A stretch of DNA of 64,000 bases from Methylobacter marinus A45 (GCF_000383855.1 NZ_KB912877.1:688465-752464); one strand, 5' to 3'; shown: positions 49,384 to 58,195, counted from the first letter of the stretch. Made by a program: numbers and translations. Notes: a model not told the origin generated them from the sequence alone.

Positions 49384-50124
49384 CTACTCTTTCGGGTCCA
49401 GGCGGCGGCGTTCGGCCAGATAGTCCTCACGCTGCATGGGGCCTATCAGTATCAAGCCGGCGACAAAACCGCCGGCATGCGCCCAGAACGCCACGCCGCC
49501 GCCCGGTCCTTCCGCGCCGAACAGGCTGCTGACCAACTGAATGAAGAACCAGAGACCGAGCATATACACGGCGGGGATTACCGCTGTGGTGATAAAGAAA
49601 CCTATTGGAATCAGAGTGTAGACAGAAGCCCTGGGGTATAACCGTGCATAGGCCCCCATCACGCCGCCGATGGCGCCGGATGCGCCGACCATGGGCGTAA
49701 TCGCCGCCGGATTCGATACGATTTGCGCGGCGGCGGCCGCTACAGCGCAAAGCAGATAAAAACCTATAAAGCGAAAAACGCCCATGACATCCTCGACATT
49801 ATCGCCGAAAATCCACAGGAACCAGAGATTGCTGATAATATGAAACCAACTGCCATGCAGAAAGGCATGCGTAATCAAGGTTGTAACACTGCCCTTGCCG
49901 TCTACGACACAGCCCACATCCTCAATCATCGGTATAACGGTGCCGGCCGGCACAATACCGAGCAAATCGCCCGGAATCAGGCTGTAGAGGCAAAATGAGT
50001 TAATCAGCGGCCAGACGCTTCCGGCGCCCTGAACAAACAGCCATACCAGGATATTAAGGCCGATAATGGTAATGGTTGCTACCGGCGCGCGTACTGTCGG
50101 ATTTTCATCTCTGATTGGAAACAT
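49384..50124 (-). CDS. Rhomboid-family intramembrane serine protease
   Basis: Six-helix membrane protease of 246 residues. The catalytic Ser is in GASGAIGGVMGAY (near residue 148) and the catalytic His in FWAHAGGFVAG (near 220); the oxyanion-type SNLWFLWIFGDNVED motif (near 106) is present. The N-terminal FPIRDENPT is a frequent start in this rhomboid subgroup. The ATG at 50124 follows an AAGG. Substrates are unknown; it is monocistronic. Confidence 0.92.
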   Translation of the reverse strand: MFPIRDENPTVRAPVATITIIGLNILVWLFVQGAGSVWPLINSFCLYSLIPGDLLGIVPAGTVIPMIEDVGCVVDGKGSVTTLITHAFLHGSWFHIISNLWFLWIFGDNVEDVMGVFRFIGFYLLCAVAAAAAQIVSNPAAITPMVGASGAIGGVMGAYARLYPRASVYTLIPIGFFITTAVIPAVYMLGLWFFIQLVSSLFGAEGPGGGVAFWAHAGGFVAGLILIGPMQREDYLAERRRLDPKE

Positions 50125-50248
50125 AAACACCTTGCCTTAACAATTTAAGTCTGTTTATAGCTTATTGTGGGGCAAATAAAAATGCCTGTCACCACCTAAT
50201 AAACCTGAAGAATACTCGACGTTTTCGGCGCATAGCGGCGCGGCCTGG

Positions 50249-50908
50249 CTATATGGCAAAATAATAAAGACGCTTATTGGCGTCATCTGCCTTCTGGAGC
50301 GCTTTATTCGCCGCCGTTAACAGTTTATCGAGCGTTTTGCCGTTCTTTGGATAAATCGATATGCCAACGCGGCTTGATAAGGAAAGATTGCGCCCCTCCA
50401 TTTGGATAGCTTCTTCAATTCCCTTGACCAGCCTTTCGGACAGCAGGCAAAGTTCTTCTTCGGTCTGAAAAAACGGCACAAACAGGTACAGTTCATTGCC
50501 GTCCAATTTCACTGCGAATTCGTCTTTTCTGCTTAAGCTGACAATTTTGTCGCAGATCTGATTCAATAAATTCTCGCAGTCCTTCTGGCCCAGCATGTGG
50601 TTCATTTTTTCACAATCACCCACAAACACATTGAGGAAGGCTATGCGCATTCCGTATCTGTCGGCTTTCGTTTTAAAAAAAGGGAATATTCTTTCCAGTT
50701 CCGTCCTGTCGATTAACGGCGATAAAGTCAGCAGGTCTTCCTGAACCTTTTTCATCAATTTCTGTTCATCTTCTATACTGTCTGCTATTTGCTTTTCCGC
50801 CGTTTCAATCTGAACCCGTTCGACCCGCCTGTTACTTCTGTTGCCAAATAACCAGCCCCAGGCTCTGCCAATATCGTCAAGCCCGCGATGTGATGTTTTT
50901 TTTCGCAT
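50249..50908 (-). CDS. Degenerate GGDEF-domain protein
   Basis: The 219-residue cytosolic protein has a basic N-terminus (RKKTSHRGLDD), a helical segment with coiled-coil character (about 30-60) and a GGDEF fold (about 65-215: TKADRYGMRIAFLNVFVGDCEKMNHMLG, then SSRVGISIYPKNGKTLDKLLTAANKALQKADD). The signature loop reads DGNEL instead of GGDEF and the RxxD site reads RKDE, so it should not make c-di-GMP. It may bind GTP, bind c-di-GMP weakly, or act as a protein partner. It stands alone. Confidence 0.75.
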   Translation of the reverse strand: MRKKTSHRGLDDIGRAWGWLFGNRSNRRVERVQIETAEKQIADSIEDEQKLMKKVQEDLLTLSPLIDRTELERIFPFFKTKADRYGMRIAFLNVFVGDCEKMNHMLGQKDCENLLNQICDKIVSLSRKDEFAVKLDGNELYLFVPFFQTEEELCLLSERLVKGIEEAIQMEGRNLSLSSRVGISIYPKNGKTLDKLLTAANKALQKADDANKRLYYFAI

Positions 50909-51396
50909 AATGCCCCTTTATAAAATCCGCTGTCGGCGCGACAACATTAGCCCCCCTGATAGCCTAAACAGGCCCGCCGGCAAAGTTCACCTCAACAAGA
51001 ATCCATCACTTCGGAGTTTCCTGTTTCCGCCATCCCCTATAGTAAGAGCAAATCCGGTCATTATCTATCCGTATCATTATCTAAGTGGTTTTACGAATAC
51101 TACTAATTCGGTCGATCCGCTATAACTGTTTCCTACAAACCGGATCGAGTTTTATTTAACTGGCTGAACGGGCCAGACTTAGCCGACTCGATATCAACAA
51201 TAAGGATTGGGATTTGGTCAATAATCACGTCTCTGAATCGGTTACGGGTGTAGTCCATGTTGTCGTATCAGCGGCTGCATGGCACTCGTGCCTCCAGGTC
51301 AGGTAACGCTGTCAAGCTTCCTGCCCTGCCTGTTTTCATCTTGATTCAAGCCGCATTATTAAATGCATAACAATTATTAGACAAAGGCATAACATA
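50909..51396. other. 488-bp region without a gene
   Basis: No open frame with a credible start, no tRNA and no strong hairpin is seen. A promoter-like pair TTGATT (51341-51346) and TGCATA (51364-51369), 17 bp apart, lies 28 bp before the small gene at 51397. Confidence 0.55.
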
Positions 51397-51642
51397 ATGG
51401 CTGACCGCATCAACAAACCACAAGTCGGGGCACCTGATCCTGAATTAACCACTTCACCTATCCTTGAAGAGTATCCACTGGAAGCTCAGGATTATAAACT
51501 TCAGCAACCCGGTGCCCCGAACTGCGTGTTTAACAATAGAAACTATGCCCATGGTACCTATGTCTGCAGCGGCGACAATTTATTGCATTGCGATTATGGC
51601 GTCTGGATAAAAATCGGCTCCTGCGATCCCGATAACACGTAG
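51397..51642 (+). CDS. Small four-cysteine protein, possibly DUF1496-like
   Basis: An 81-residue soluble protein without signal peptide. The first half is proline- and acid-rich and looks disordered (GAPDPELTTSPILEEYPLEAQD); the second holds four cysteines and several aromatics in the pattern PNCVFNNRNYAHGTYVC, LLHCDYGVW, GSCDPDN. The spacing recalls DUF1496 (C-x-Y-N-x-K-x-Y-S-x-G-x-x-x-x-x), but I cannot confirm this. AAAGG is 10 bp before the ATG. The next gene is 73 bp downstream on the same strand. Confidence 0.6.
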   Translation: MADRINKPQVGAPDPELTTSPILEEYPLEAQDYKLQQPGAPNCVFNNRNYAHGTYVCSGDNLLHCDYGVWIKIGSCDPDNT

Positions 51643-51715
51643 ATAATCCCATAGACGAGAGATCAACAGCCCGAATACCGGATCTGTCATCATCTAAATA
51701 GAGAGGCTACGAACC

Positions 51716-52123
51716 ATGCATAACTTATCCGAGTTTCAGATCAGCAATTTCAAGAAGCAACTGAAATCCCGATTTCTGGAACTACGCCATGAAATACGCG
51801 ATGAACTGCTGTCCTACGATAATGAGCAGTACAGGGAACTGGCCGGAAGCGTTCATGACTCGGCGGATGAAGCTGTGGCGGACCTTTTGGTTGATATCCA
51901 TCTCGCCAGCATCGACCGGCATGTGCATGAAATCAATGAAATCGATTCCGCCCTGTTGCGCATCGCCGAGGGCCGTTACGGCACCTGTGTTGAATGCGAA
52001 ACGCCGATTGAGCTTAACCGCCTGGTGGCGAATCCCGCGGCCAAACGCTGCATCGTCTGCCAGACGCATTACGAAAAAACCTATGCCGGCAATAGAAAAC
52101 CGGACGCGGAAGTCCGCCTGTAG
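51716..52123 (+). CDS. TraR/DksA-type zinc finger protein
   Basis: The 135-residue protein has a long coiled-coil hairpin (about 5-85) and a C4 zinc finger CVECETPIELNRL...CIVCQTHYE (about 86-118), the DksA/TraR layout. DksA-like proteins enter the RNA polymerase secondary channel. The coiled-coil tip, which in DksA carries DxxDxA, reads SVHDSADEAVAD here (near residue 45), so RNA polymerase activity is plausible. GAGAGG precedes the ATG. It is shorter than E. coli DksA (151), closer to DksA paralogues. Confidence 0.85.
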   Translation: MHNLSEFQISNFKKQLKSRFLELRHEIRDELLSYDNEQYRELAGSVHDSADEAVADLLVDIHLASIDRHVHEINEIDSALLRIAEGRYGTCVECETPIELNRLVANPAAKRCIVCQTHYEKTYAGNRKPDAEVRL

Positions 52124-52149
52124 GGCACGGACACTTTCATGACCAGGCT

Positions 52150-52202
52150 CGGGCGCTTGCCGCAGCTAAACGCCGGCAATCATTGAGCCGACAAAGCGCC
52201 CG
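52150..52202. terminator. Shared terminator between convergent genes
   Basis: Arms CGGGCGCTT and AAGCGCCCG are perfect and enclose a smaller internal hairpin (GCCG/CGGC). TCCTTTTAG follows on the plus strand. It separates the DksA-like gene from the converging EmrA-like gene. Confidence 0.45.
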
Positions 52203-52229
52203 TCCTTTTAGCGTTCAGCACACACCGCC

Positions 52230-53462
52230 CTATCGGCGCTCCATCCGCATCGCACCGGGCAAGCGGTTTTCCTCGATAATCGCCCGAATCAGGGCTTCTG
52301 CGCCGTCAAGCTGATCATCATAGACTTCGGTCAGATAAGTTCCCGGCGGCGTTGTGGTCAAGGGCTCCAAAACCGAACGCCCCGGCTTGCCGGTATCGAT
52401 GCGCGTAACGACCGAAAGCCCGGGCCGCAACGGATGCGCCCGCAATTCCTCCGGATTCAGGCTGATTCTTACCGGCACACGCTCGCTGATATGGATATAG
52501 TTGCCGGTGGCATTTTCCGGCGGCAGCAAACCGAAGACACTGCCGGTGCCAGCGCCCAGGCCCAGCACCTCACCATGATAAACCACGTCCGGCCCGTACA
52601 GATCGACGGTGATTTCGACCGGCTGCCCCGGTTGCACGAACGTCAGTTCGCTTTCCAGAAAATTGGCCTCTATCCACAGATAATCCAGCGGCACGATAGC
52701 CAGCAGCGGCGTGTCGGGATGCACCTGTTCACCGGGTTGAATGCTGCGCTTGGCGATGAATCCCGATACCGGTGCCACGATTTCCTGCCTGACCCGGTCC
52801 AGATAAGCCTGCTTGAGTGCAGCGGCGGCCTGCCGGATCCTGGGATTGTCCGCCAGTCCGGCGCCATGCACCAGCGCCTCGGCTCCGCTCAATTCGGCGC
52901 CAATCCGCCGGGTCGCGGCTTCGAGTTCCAGAATGGCAAACTCGGTATCCTCGATCTGCTGCGCCGAAACGGCGCCGTCTTCGGCCACGCTGCGGTAGCG
53001 CGCCAGATCACGGCGGCTTCGCCTGAGCGTCGCGTCCTTTTCCGCCAGCCGCTGGCGCAGCATCTCGACCTTGCTGAACAGGATCTCAACCTGGCGCACG
53101 GCTTCGGCCAGGTTGGCCTTGGCCCGCTCCAGCGCCACTTCAGCGTTCAGGCCATCGAGACGCACCAGGACATCGCCGGCGTGCACGTACTGGGTATTGT
53201 CGACGCGCACATCGACGATTGTGCCGCTGGTCTGCGCCTTCAGCGAAGCCTGATTCCCCGTGACGTAAGCATCATTGGTCACGACCACATGCCGGGAATG
53301 GAACTGCCAGTAAGCCAGGCAGGCAAGCCCTGCCAGACCGGCGAGCAAAGCGACCACGAGCAACCGGCGCGCTCGCCGGTCCCGCCATTGCCGCAGGCGC
53401 GGCCCTTTATTTCCCGGAGCCGATTTGAGCGGGCTGATGTTGCTGTCCTGCCTGTTATTCAT
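52230..53462 (-). CDS. EmrA/HlyD-family efflux adaptor
   Basis: Membrane fusion protein of 410 residues with a basic cytosolic tail (RQWRDRRARR), one membrane helix (about 33-50), a lipoyl half YVTGNQASLKAQTSGTIVDVRVDN, a long alpha-helical hairpin (about 105-215) and a second lipoyl half with APVSGFIAKRSIQPGEQV (near 233). It links a DHA2 transporter to an outer membrane channel. It overlaps the channel gene by 8 bp and is the last gene of the operon. Confidence 0.92.
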   Translation of the reverse strand: MNNRQDSNISPLKSAPGNKGPRLRQWRDRRARRLLVVALLAGLAGLACLAYWQFHSRHVVVTNDAYVTGNQASLKAQTSGTIVDVRVDNTQYVHAGDVLVRLDGLNAEVALERAKANLAEAVRQVEILFSKVEMLRQRLAEKDATLRRSRRDLARYRSVAEDGAVSAQQIEDTEFAILELEAATRRIGAELSGAEALVHGAGLADNPRIRQAAAALKQAYLDRVRQEIVAPVSGFIAKRSIQPGEQVHPDTPLLAIVPLDYLWIEANFLESELTFVQPGQPVEITVDLYGPDVVYHGEVLGLGAGTGSVFGLLPPENATGNYIHISERVPVRISLNPEELRAHPLRPGLSVVTRIDTGKPGRSVLEPLTTTPPGTYLTEVYDDQLDGAEALIRAIIEENRLPGAMRMERR

Positions 53463-54918
53463 GAGAGTCGTTCTTGTTTTCGTAGCCGCCGCCCAAGGCT
53501 TCGATCAGTCCGACCGCGGCTTGAAGGTGTTCGGCATGCAATGCGCTGAGTTTCAGTTGCTGCCCGATCTTGCGGATGTCGGCATCGATCTCGCCGTCGC
53601 GCGGTTTGAGCCCGGCCCGATAGCGCTTGCCATTCAGTCTGGCTTCCGCTTCGGCCGCCTGCAGCGCCTGCTCCTGGGCGGCATCATGGGCCAGGCTCTC
53701 GCGCCACCGCGCCAGCGCGTCGGCCACTTGCTGAACGGCGCCCAGCAAGATTTCGTTATAGCTTTCCACGGCGGCATCGTAACCGGCCTGCTCGTTCTTC
53801 AGCGACGCTTCCAGGCGCCCGCCTTCAAAAATCGGCAACGTGACGGTAGGCCCGATCGAATAAGCCACGCTGGCGCCGTTGGACAGAAACAGATCCTTGA
53901 GATTCAGGCTGTGCAAGCCCGCGAAGCCGACCAGATCGATGTCAGGATAAAACTCGGTTTCGGCGACTTTCACCCGCTTCGCGGCCGCCTCGATCCGCCA
54001 CAGCGCCGCCGCGACATCCGGCCGATGCGCCAGCAAACCTATCGACAATGATTCAGGCAGCGGGAAGGATTCGGCAAACGCATTCTCCGCCACCGTGATG
54101 CCTTCTCCCCAGTCCGGCCCTTGCCCCGCCAGCGCGGCCAGCCGGTTGCGCAATACCTTCGCTTCCGCGCGCAAGCTGGCCGCCTGCTGATGTGCGGCCG
54201 CCAACTGTTGCTCGGCCGCATGCACAGGATCCTGCGTATCGATGCCCTTGTCCCGGCGCAGCCTGGCAAGACGCAGTTTTTCCTCGGCATTGGCAACCAG
54301 GGTCCGCACCAGCCTGCTCTCGTCCTCGGCCGAACACAGGCGGAAATAGCCGCGCGCGATGGCCGTGCTTAACATCAATTGCGCCACCGCCAGTTCCGAT
54401 GCCTGCGCCCGTGCCTTGCCCAGTGCCGCTTCCAGCGCCGCCCTGTCCTTGCCCCAAAGATCGAGATGATAGCGAAACACAAGCGGATCAATGTAGGCGC
54501 CGAAAGCGGTACTTCCGCCGGTGGGGCCATAGAAATCGGTCTCGGAAAAATGGCGCAGATGAAAGTCGGCGATCGCCCCGATACTGGGCAGCATCTCGGC
54601 GGCCTGATAATCGGCCACGGCCCGCGCCTGGCCCAGTCTGGCGCGCGCCACCCGCAGCGCGGGGCTGGCGCGCAACGCCGTCCCCACCAGCCGCTCCAGC
54701 TCCGGGTTGTGGAAGTCGCGCCACCAATAAGCTCCCGGCCATTGGCTGACCCGCTTTTCGGCGCCCTGCCCCGCCTCCACGGTCCGCTCCAGGCTCGGCA
54801 TTTCCATCAGCTCCGCCCTTTCCCCCTGTTCAGGGAACAGCGCGCAGCCGCTGATCAATAACGGCAAGCCGGCCAGCAACCGGATTATTGTCCGGCTTGT
54901 TCTAATAGGTCCGCACAT
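53455..54918 (-). CDS. NodT/OprM-family outer membrane efflux lipoprotein
   Basis: Outer membrane channel of 487 residues. A lipoprotein signal ends in LLISGCALF (lipobox Cys near residue 25). The mature part has two OEP repeats; PRVARARLGQARAVADYQAAEMLPSIGA and GLLAHRPDVAAALWRIEAAAKRVKVAETEFYPDIDL are typical of the family. It lies between the adaptor and the transporter genes, with 3 bp to the latter, so this operon carries its own exit duct. Confidence 0.93.
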   Translation of the reverse strand: MCGPIRTSRTIIRLLAGLPLLISGCALFPEQGERAELMEMPSLERTVEAGQGAEKRVSQWPGAYWWRDFHNPELERLVGTALRASPALRVARARLGQARAVADYQAAEMLPSIGAIADFHLRHFSETDFYGPTGGSTAFGAYIDPLVFRYHLDLWGKDRAALEAALGKARAQASELAVAQLMLSTAIARGYFRLCSAEDESRLVRTLVANAEEKLRLARLRRDKGIDTQDPVHAAEQQLAAAHQQAASLRAEAKVLRNRLAALAGQGPDWGEGITVAENAFAESFPLPESLSIGLLAHRPDVAAALWRIEAAAKRVKVAETEFYPDIDLVGFAGLHSLNLKDLFLSNGASVAYSIGPTVTLPIFEGGRLEASLKNEQAGYDAAVESYNEILLGAVQQVADALARWRESLAHDAAQEQALQAAEAEARLNGKRYRAGLKPRDGEIDADIRKIGQQLKLSALHAEHLQAAVGLIEALGGGYENKNDSHE

Positions 54919-54921
54919 CGG

Positions 54922-56574
54922 TCAGGGCTCCTCAACCAGCGCTTCCAGGGCGGTTTCACGCACGGCTTGCCGAGGCGGCGGCCGGCGCGCAGGCCCTGCC
55001 GGCCGGGCAAACCAGACCAGGGCCGCGAGTCCCAGAAACAGCAAGGCCGAGAGCCGGAACGTGTCATTAAGCCCCAGAATGGCGGCATGGCGGCTGGCTA
55101 AACCGGCGAGTTTGGCCGTGGCGATCTGGCCGTGCATGCCGGCCGCATTCAGACTACCGATAATCTCCCTGCCCAAAGTATCGTAAGGTGTCAGGGTTTC
55201 AACCAGACGGCTTTGATGGAACGCGGCGCGCCGTTCCCAGATCACGCCGATCAGTGGCGATGCGATACTGCCGCCCAGTACGCGCAGCAGACCGCCCAGC
55301 TCCACGGCCTGACTTTGCCGGCGCGGCGTCAGGCCCGACAGGAACAGGGTCGTGAGCGGCACGAACAGACCGCCCAGACAGAAGCCTTCCAGAACCTGAG
55401 ACCCGAGCGTGCCGCTGAACAGACTGCTGCGCTGGAAAAAATCATAACGGCTGGTCCAGAAGCAAAATCCGGCGAACGCTACAAGATTCAAGCAAGCCAG
55501 CAGGCGTGCATCGAAATAATGCACGATCCGGTGAAAAAAGACCGCCATCGGCTTGGCCAGGATCACCAGCGGCAGCAGCACGGAGCCGACCATAAACGAG
55601 GTATAGCCGGCCACCGACTGCAGCCGCACCAGCAGAATGGACAGCAGGCCGTACATGAGCAAAAAGCTCGCGCTCAGGACGATGGCACCGATGGCGAAGT
55701 TGCGGCGCGCGAACAGGCGTATGTCCAGCAGCGGATGACGCTCGGCCAGTTCCCAGACGATGAAACAGGCCAGGGCCAGCAGACCGGTAAATACCAGCGA
55801 CATGATCAGGCCGGAGTTGTACCAATCCGCATCCTGGCCCTGGTTCAACGCCGCCTGCAAGCAACCCAGCGCCACGGCCAGCAACAGAAAACCGATATGG
55901 TCGAAAGGCAGTTTGACGCGTCTCGATACGCTATCGAACAGCAAGGCCCAGACCAGCGCCGCCGAAACAAGCGGCAGCGGCACATTAAGGTAAAACAGCC
56001 AGCGCCAGCCCAGCGTATCGGCGATCCAGCCGCCCGCCGCCGGACCCAGCGTGAACGGGCTCAGCGCGGCCATGCTCCAGAGCGCGACGGCGAAGGCTTT
56101 TTTAGGCCCGGAATATGCACTCAGCAACAAGGTCTGCGACAAGGGAATTGTCAGTCCGCCGAAAAAGCCCTGAAAGACCCGGCCCAGCAGAAACCACATC
56201 AGTTCATCCGTAACCGAACAAAGCAGTGATCCCAGCGCCATGAGCATCATGGCGGCGATGAACAGGCGCACTTTTCCGAAGCGGGAAGCCATCCATGAAC
56301 TGACCGGCAAGGCCATCGCCAGGCTGATGAAATAATACGTCTGCATCCAACTGGCATGACTCGGACTGACGCTCAGACCGCCCGCGGCATGCAGACTGAT
56401 CGACGCGAACGCGCCGGTATTGAAAAGCACCAGCACATTACCCAGCAGCAAGGCGAAATTGAGCAGGAAAAATTGTCCGCCGTTCAGGTGACCCGGATCA
56501 GCCCGAACCGCTTTCAGGCTGTCGCGCCTCGTTACAGCCAGGATATCCCGTGCTTTCTCGCTGGCGACACTCAT
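54922..56574 (-). CDS. DHA2-family (EmrB-like) MFS drug transporter
   Basis: Proton-driven 14-helix major facilitator of 550 residues. The N-terminal helix region FFLLNFALLLGNVLVLFNTGAF, the motif A-like segment SSWMASRFGKVRLF (near residue 98) and the motif C region LGPAAGGWIADTLGWRWLFY (near 185) are visible. With the two following genes it forms an EmrAB-TolC-type pump. An operator-like repeat lies 16 bp before the ATG. The drug is unknown, and no regulator gene is adjacent. Confidence 0.92.
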   Translation of the reverse strand: MSVASEKARDILAVTRRDSLKAVRADPGHLNGGQFFLLNFALLLGNVLVLFNTGAFASISLHAAGGLSVSPSHASWMQTYYFISLAMALPVSSWMASRFGKVRLFIAAMMLMALGSLLCSVTDELMWFLLGRVFQGFFGGLTIPLSQTLLLSAYSGPKKAFAVALWSMAALSPFTLGPAAGGWIADTLGWRWLFYLNVPLPLVSAALVWALLFDSVSRRVKLPFDHIGFLLLAVALGCLQAALNQGQDADWYNSGLIMSLVFTGLLALACFIVWELAERHPLLDIRLFARRNFAIGAIVLSASFLLMYGLLSILLVRLQSVAGYTSFMVGSVLLPLVILAKPMAVFFHRIVHYFDARLLACLNLVAFAGFCFWTSRYDFFQRSSLFSGTLGSQVLEGFCLGGLFVPLTTLFLSGLTPRRQSQAVELGGLLRVLGGSIASPLIGVIWERRAAFHQSRLVETLTPYDTLGREIIGSLNAAGMHGQIATAKLAGLASRHAAILGLNDTFRLSALLFLGLAALVWFARPAGPARRPPPRQAVRETALEALVEEP

Positions 56575-56589
56575 GATGGAAACCTCTCT

Positions 56590-56616
56590 TTATTAGAATA
56601 TTAGGATATCTAATAA
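56590..56616. promoter_or_regulatory. Operator-like repeat before the efflux operon
   Basis: Outer arms TTATTAGA (56590-56597) and TCTAATAA (56609-56616) are a perfect inverted repeat; a further TATTAG half-site sits between them (56599-56604 region), giving two direct half-sites and one inverted one. It is 16 bp from the start codon of the transporter, where a MarR- or TetR-type repressor would act. Confidence 0.55.
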
Positions 56617-57051
56617 ACAGCATTTTCCCTGCCAACTTGAAAAAATCAAAAAATATCAAATAAAATCAATAAATTAATATTATATTTAAGCTGAATTCCA
56701 GCGATAACCGGCAGCGATAGTCACTTGATATCGTTAAATAACGAAATATCGTGAATCGTATTGGGCATGAGCGGATTTGATTTTGTTTGCCGTGAATTAG
56801 TTACTTGCGGGGTATAGAGGTCGTGGAAGGCGTATTGCGTAGTGTTGCAATACTGGAATGCACCGGCGGATTTTAACCGGTTTGCAATGCATGAGGTGTT
56901 CAATTACTTTCGATCCGGATGGAGCAGATTGCCCGTCCGGAACGTTCGACCTGGCCAAGCGCGGCTGCTTCGCATTGGCGCCTTGGAAATCTTGATTAAA
57001 GAAACAAGAGCCTACTAGTCAGTCAATTTAATTATGGCGGTTAAATTGTAG

Positions 57052-57069
57052 GTGCGAATTTATTCGCAC
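57052..57069. repeat. 18-bp inverted repeat GTGCGAAT/ATTCGCAC
   Basis: Perfect 8-base arms with a 2-base centre, followed directly by a third ATTCGCAC copy at 57071-57078. Lies inside the non-coding region. Confidence 0.55.
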
Positions 57070-57274
57070 TATTCGCACGCCATGAATACGCTGCAAATTT
57101 TACTCGTCAGAACAAGGCTGACTGAGTACTACATTCCGCAGCAAAATTTGACCTAATCAGAATTATTTCAGTATCGATTGTTAATCGGCCTGTTCATTTT
57201 CCTTGATTACCAGGCGTTTCAATCTGGCAATTCCTACGGATTGATGCCCTGATACCGTAAAATGAACAGACACA

Positions 57275-57384
57275 TAGGGGCGAACCTGTGTGTTCGCCCT
57301 TGCCCAAGGGTTCGCCTTTGGCCAGCGGTTCTCCGATAACCCGTTGTGCCCCCGAAACAGAGCGGACACGCAGGTCCGCCCCTA
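57275..57384. repeat. Inverted repeat with 26-base arms
   Basis: The left arm TAGGGGCGAACCTGTGTGTT (first 20 bases of 26) and the reversed right arm, which reads TAGGGGCGGACCTGCGTGTC on the minus strand, agree at 22 of 26 positions; about 58 bases lie between. The pattern is that of a dispersed palindromic unit or small non-autonomous element. Confidence 0.6.
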
Positions 57385-57514
57385 CAATGCATCCGCACGA
57401 TACAGGCGCCCCCTTTGATTTGTATGAGCCGCATCGCAAATTATTAGGTGATTGCCATATTAAATATTATTCCGGTAGTGGCTGAATTGGCTTCGGAATG
57501 TCGGTAAAAGGTTA

Positions 57515-57546
57515 TAAAAAACCGCCTTCCGATGCACGAAAGGCGG
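57515..57546 (-). terminator. Rho-independent terminator of the VPLPA-CTERM gene
   Basis: Stem CCGCCTT / AAGGCGG with a short loop; on the minus strand it is followed by six T. It lies 29 bp beyond the stop codon. Confidence 0.85.
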
Positions 57547-57574
57547 CGGGTATTAAACAATAGCCGAGTTGTAT

Positions 57575-58195
57575 CTATGCAGCTAACGGTTGAGCGCGCT
57601 TGCGATTGAATCCCAGCAATCCCATTAAGCCGGAACCGAACAGCCAGACAGCGGCAGGAACGGGTACAGCGGAGACATCCGTTGTAATCTGAAATTGTGC
57701 TCGCCCGCCTGTAAAATCAAACGTCGGATTACCTGCTCCCACATCGTAACGGATATGAACACTATTATCTGAAAAATTCAATATGGCCGCCAACCCCAGA
57801 TCCGTGATATTCCCTGATATCAATGATAATCCGGTAATACGCTCGCCTGCGTCGAAAACAATATTAGTGATCCATGCATCGAATGTCTCAAAATCCCATA
57901 TGTCTTGAGAATGAAGTGTCAATATGTTTGTCAATGGATCCAAATCCATATGGACAACACCGCCACCCCAATTTGATGGATTTTGTACAAAATTGGCCCC
58001 CGTTAACTCTTCCCCGGCGCCGACAGCAGCACCGATATTTTCATAGACTAGAGGCCCTGCTCTGTCGCAACAATACGGCAGATCAGATTCAGTTCTGAAA
58101 TCTCCCGATAAAATTGCCGCCTCAACATTTCCGGTAATCAATAGTACAGTTATCAGCGCAATAGCGCCCCGTAAGCTCTTTATCGTAGTCTTCAT
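57575..58195 (-). CDS. VPLPA-CTERM sorting domain secreted protein
   Basis: The 206-residue protein has a signal peptide (about 1-27, ending VEA), a beta-rich extracellular domain and a C-terminal sorting tripartite signal: VPVPAAVWLFGSGLMGLL helix followed by the basic cluster NRKRAQ. This is the VPLPA variant of PEP-CTERM, cut by an exosortase of the XrtD/EpsH type and delivered to the surface or matrix. The two adjacent cysteines (PYCCDRAG) are unusual for the family. AGGA precedes the ATG by 7 bp. It is monocistronic, with an 18-bp palindrome upstream and a terminator downstream. No exosortase gene is in the window. Confidence 0.88.
   Translation of the reverse strand: MKTTIKSLRGAIALITVLLITGNVEAAILSGDFRTESDLPYCCDRAGPLVYENIGAAVGAGEELTGANFVQNPSNWGGGVVHMDLDPLTNILTLHSQDIWDFETFDAWITNIVFDAGERITGLSLISGNITDLGLAAILNFSDNSVHIRYDVGAGNPTFDFTGGRAQFQITTDVSAVPVPAAVWLFGSGLMGLLGFNRKRAQPLAA

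Larger units (their letters stand above)
56617..57513. other. About 900 bp of non-coding, repeat-rich DNA
   Basis: AT-rich at the left (56620-56760), then fragments with palindromes at 57052-57069 and 57275-57384. Open frames here (60 codons on the minus strand at 56721-56903 and others at 57181-57485) lack ribosome binding sites and run through the palindromes, so I do not call them genes. The arms CCTGTTCATTTT (57188-) and AAAATGAACAG (-57270) form another wide inverted pair. Confidence 0.55.

Noticed and set aside
52434-53549. 371-codon plus-strand frame opposite the EmrA-like gene
   Set aside because: Mirror of a clear HlyD-family adaptor; no recognizable domain.
55132-56229. 365-codon plus-strand frame opposite the DHA2 transporter
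   Set aside because: Glutamine- and arginine-rich shadow of the hydrophobic transporter on the other strand; no start signal.
56721-56903. 60-codon minus-strand frame
   Set aside because: Lies in non-coding repeat-rich DNA with no start signal; the translation may only be a repeat read as protein.
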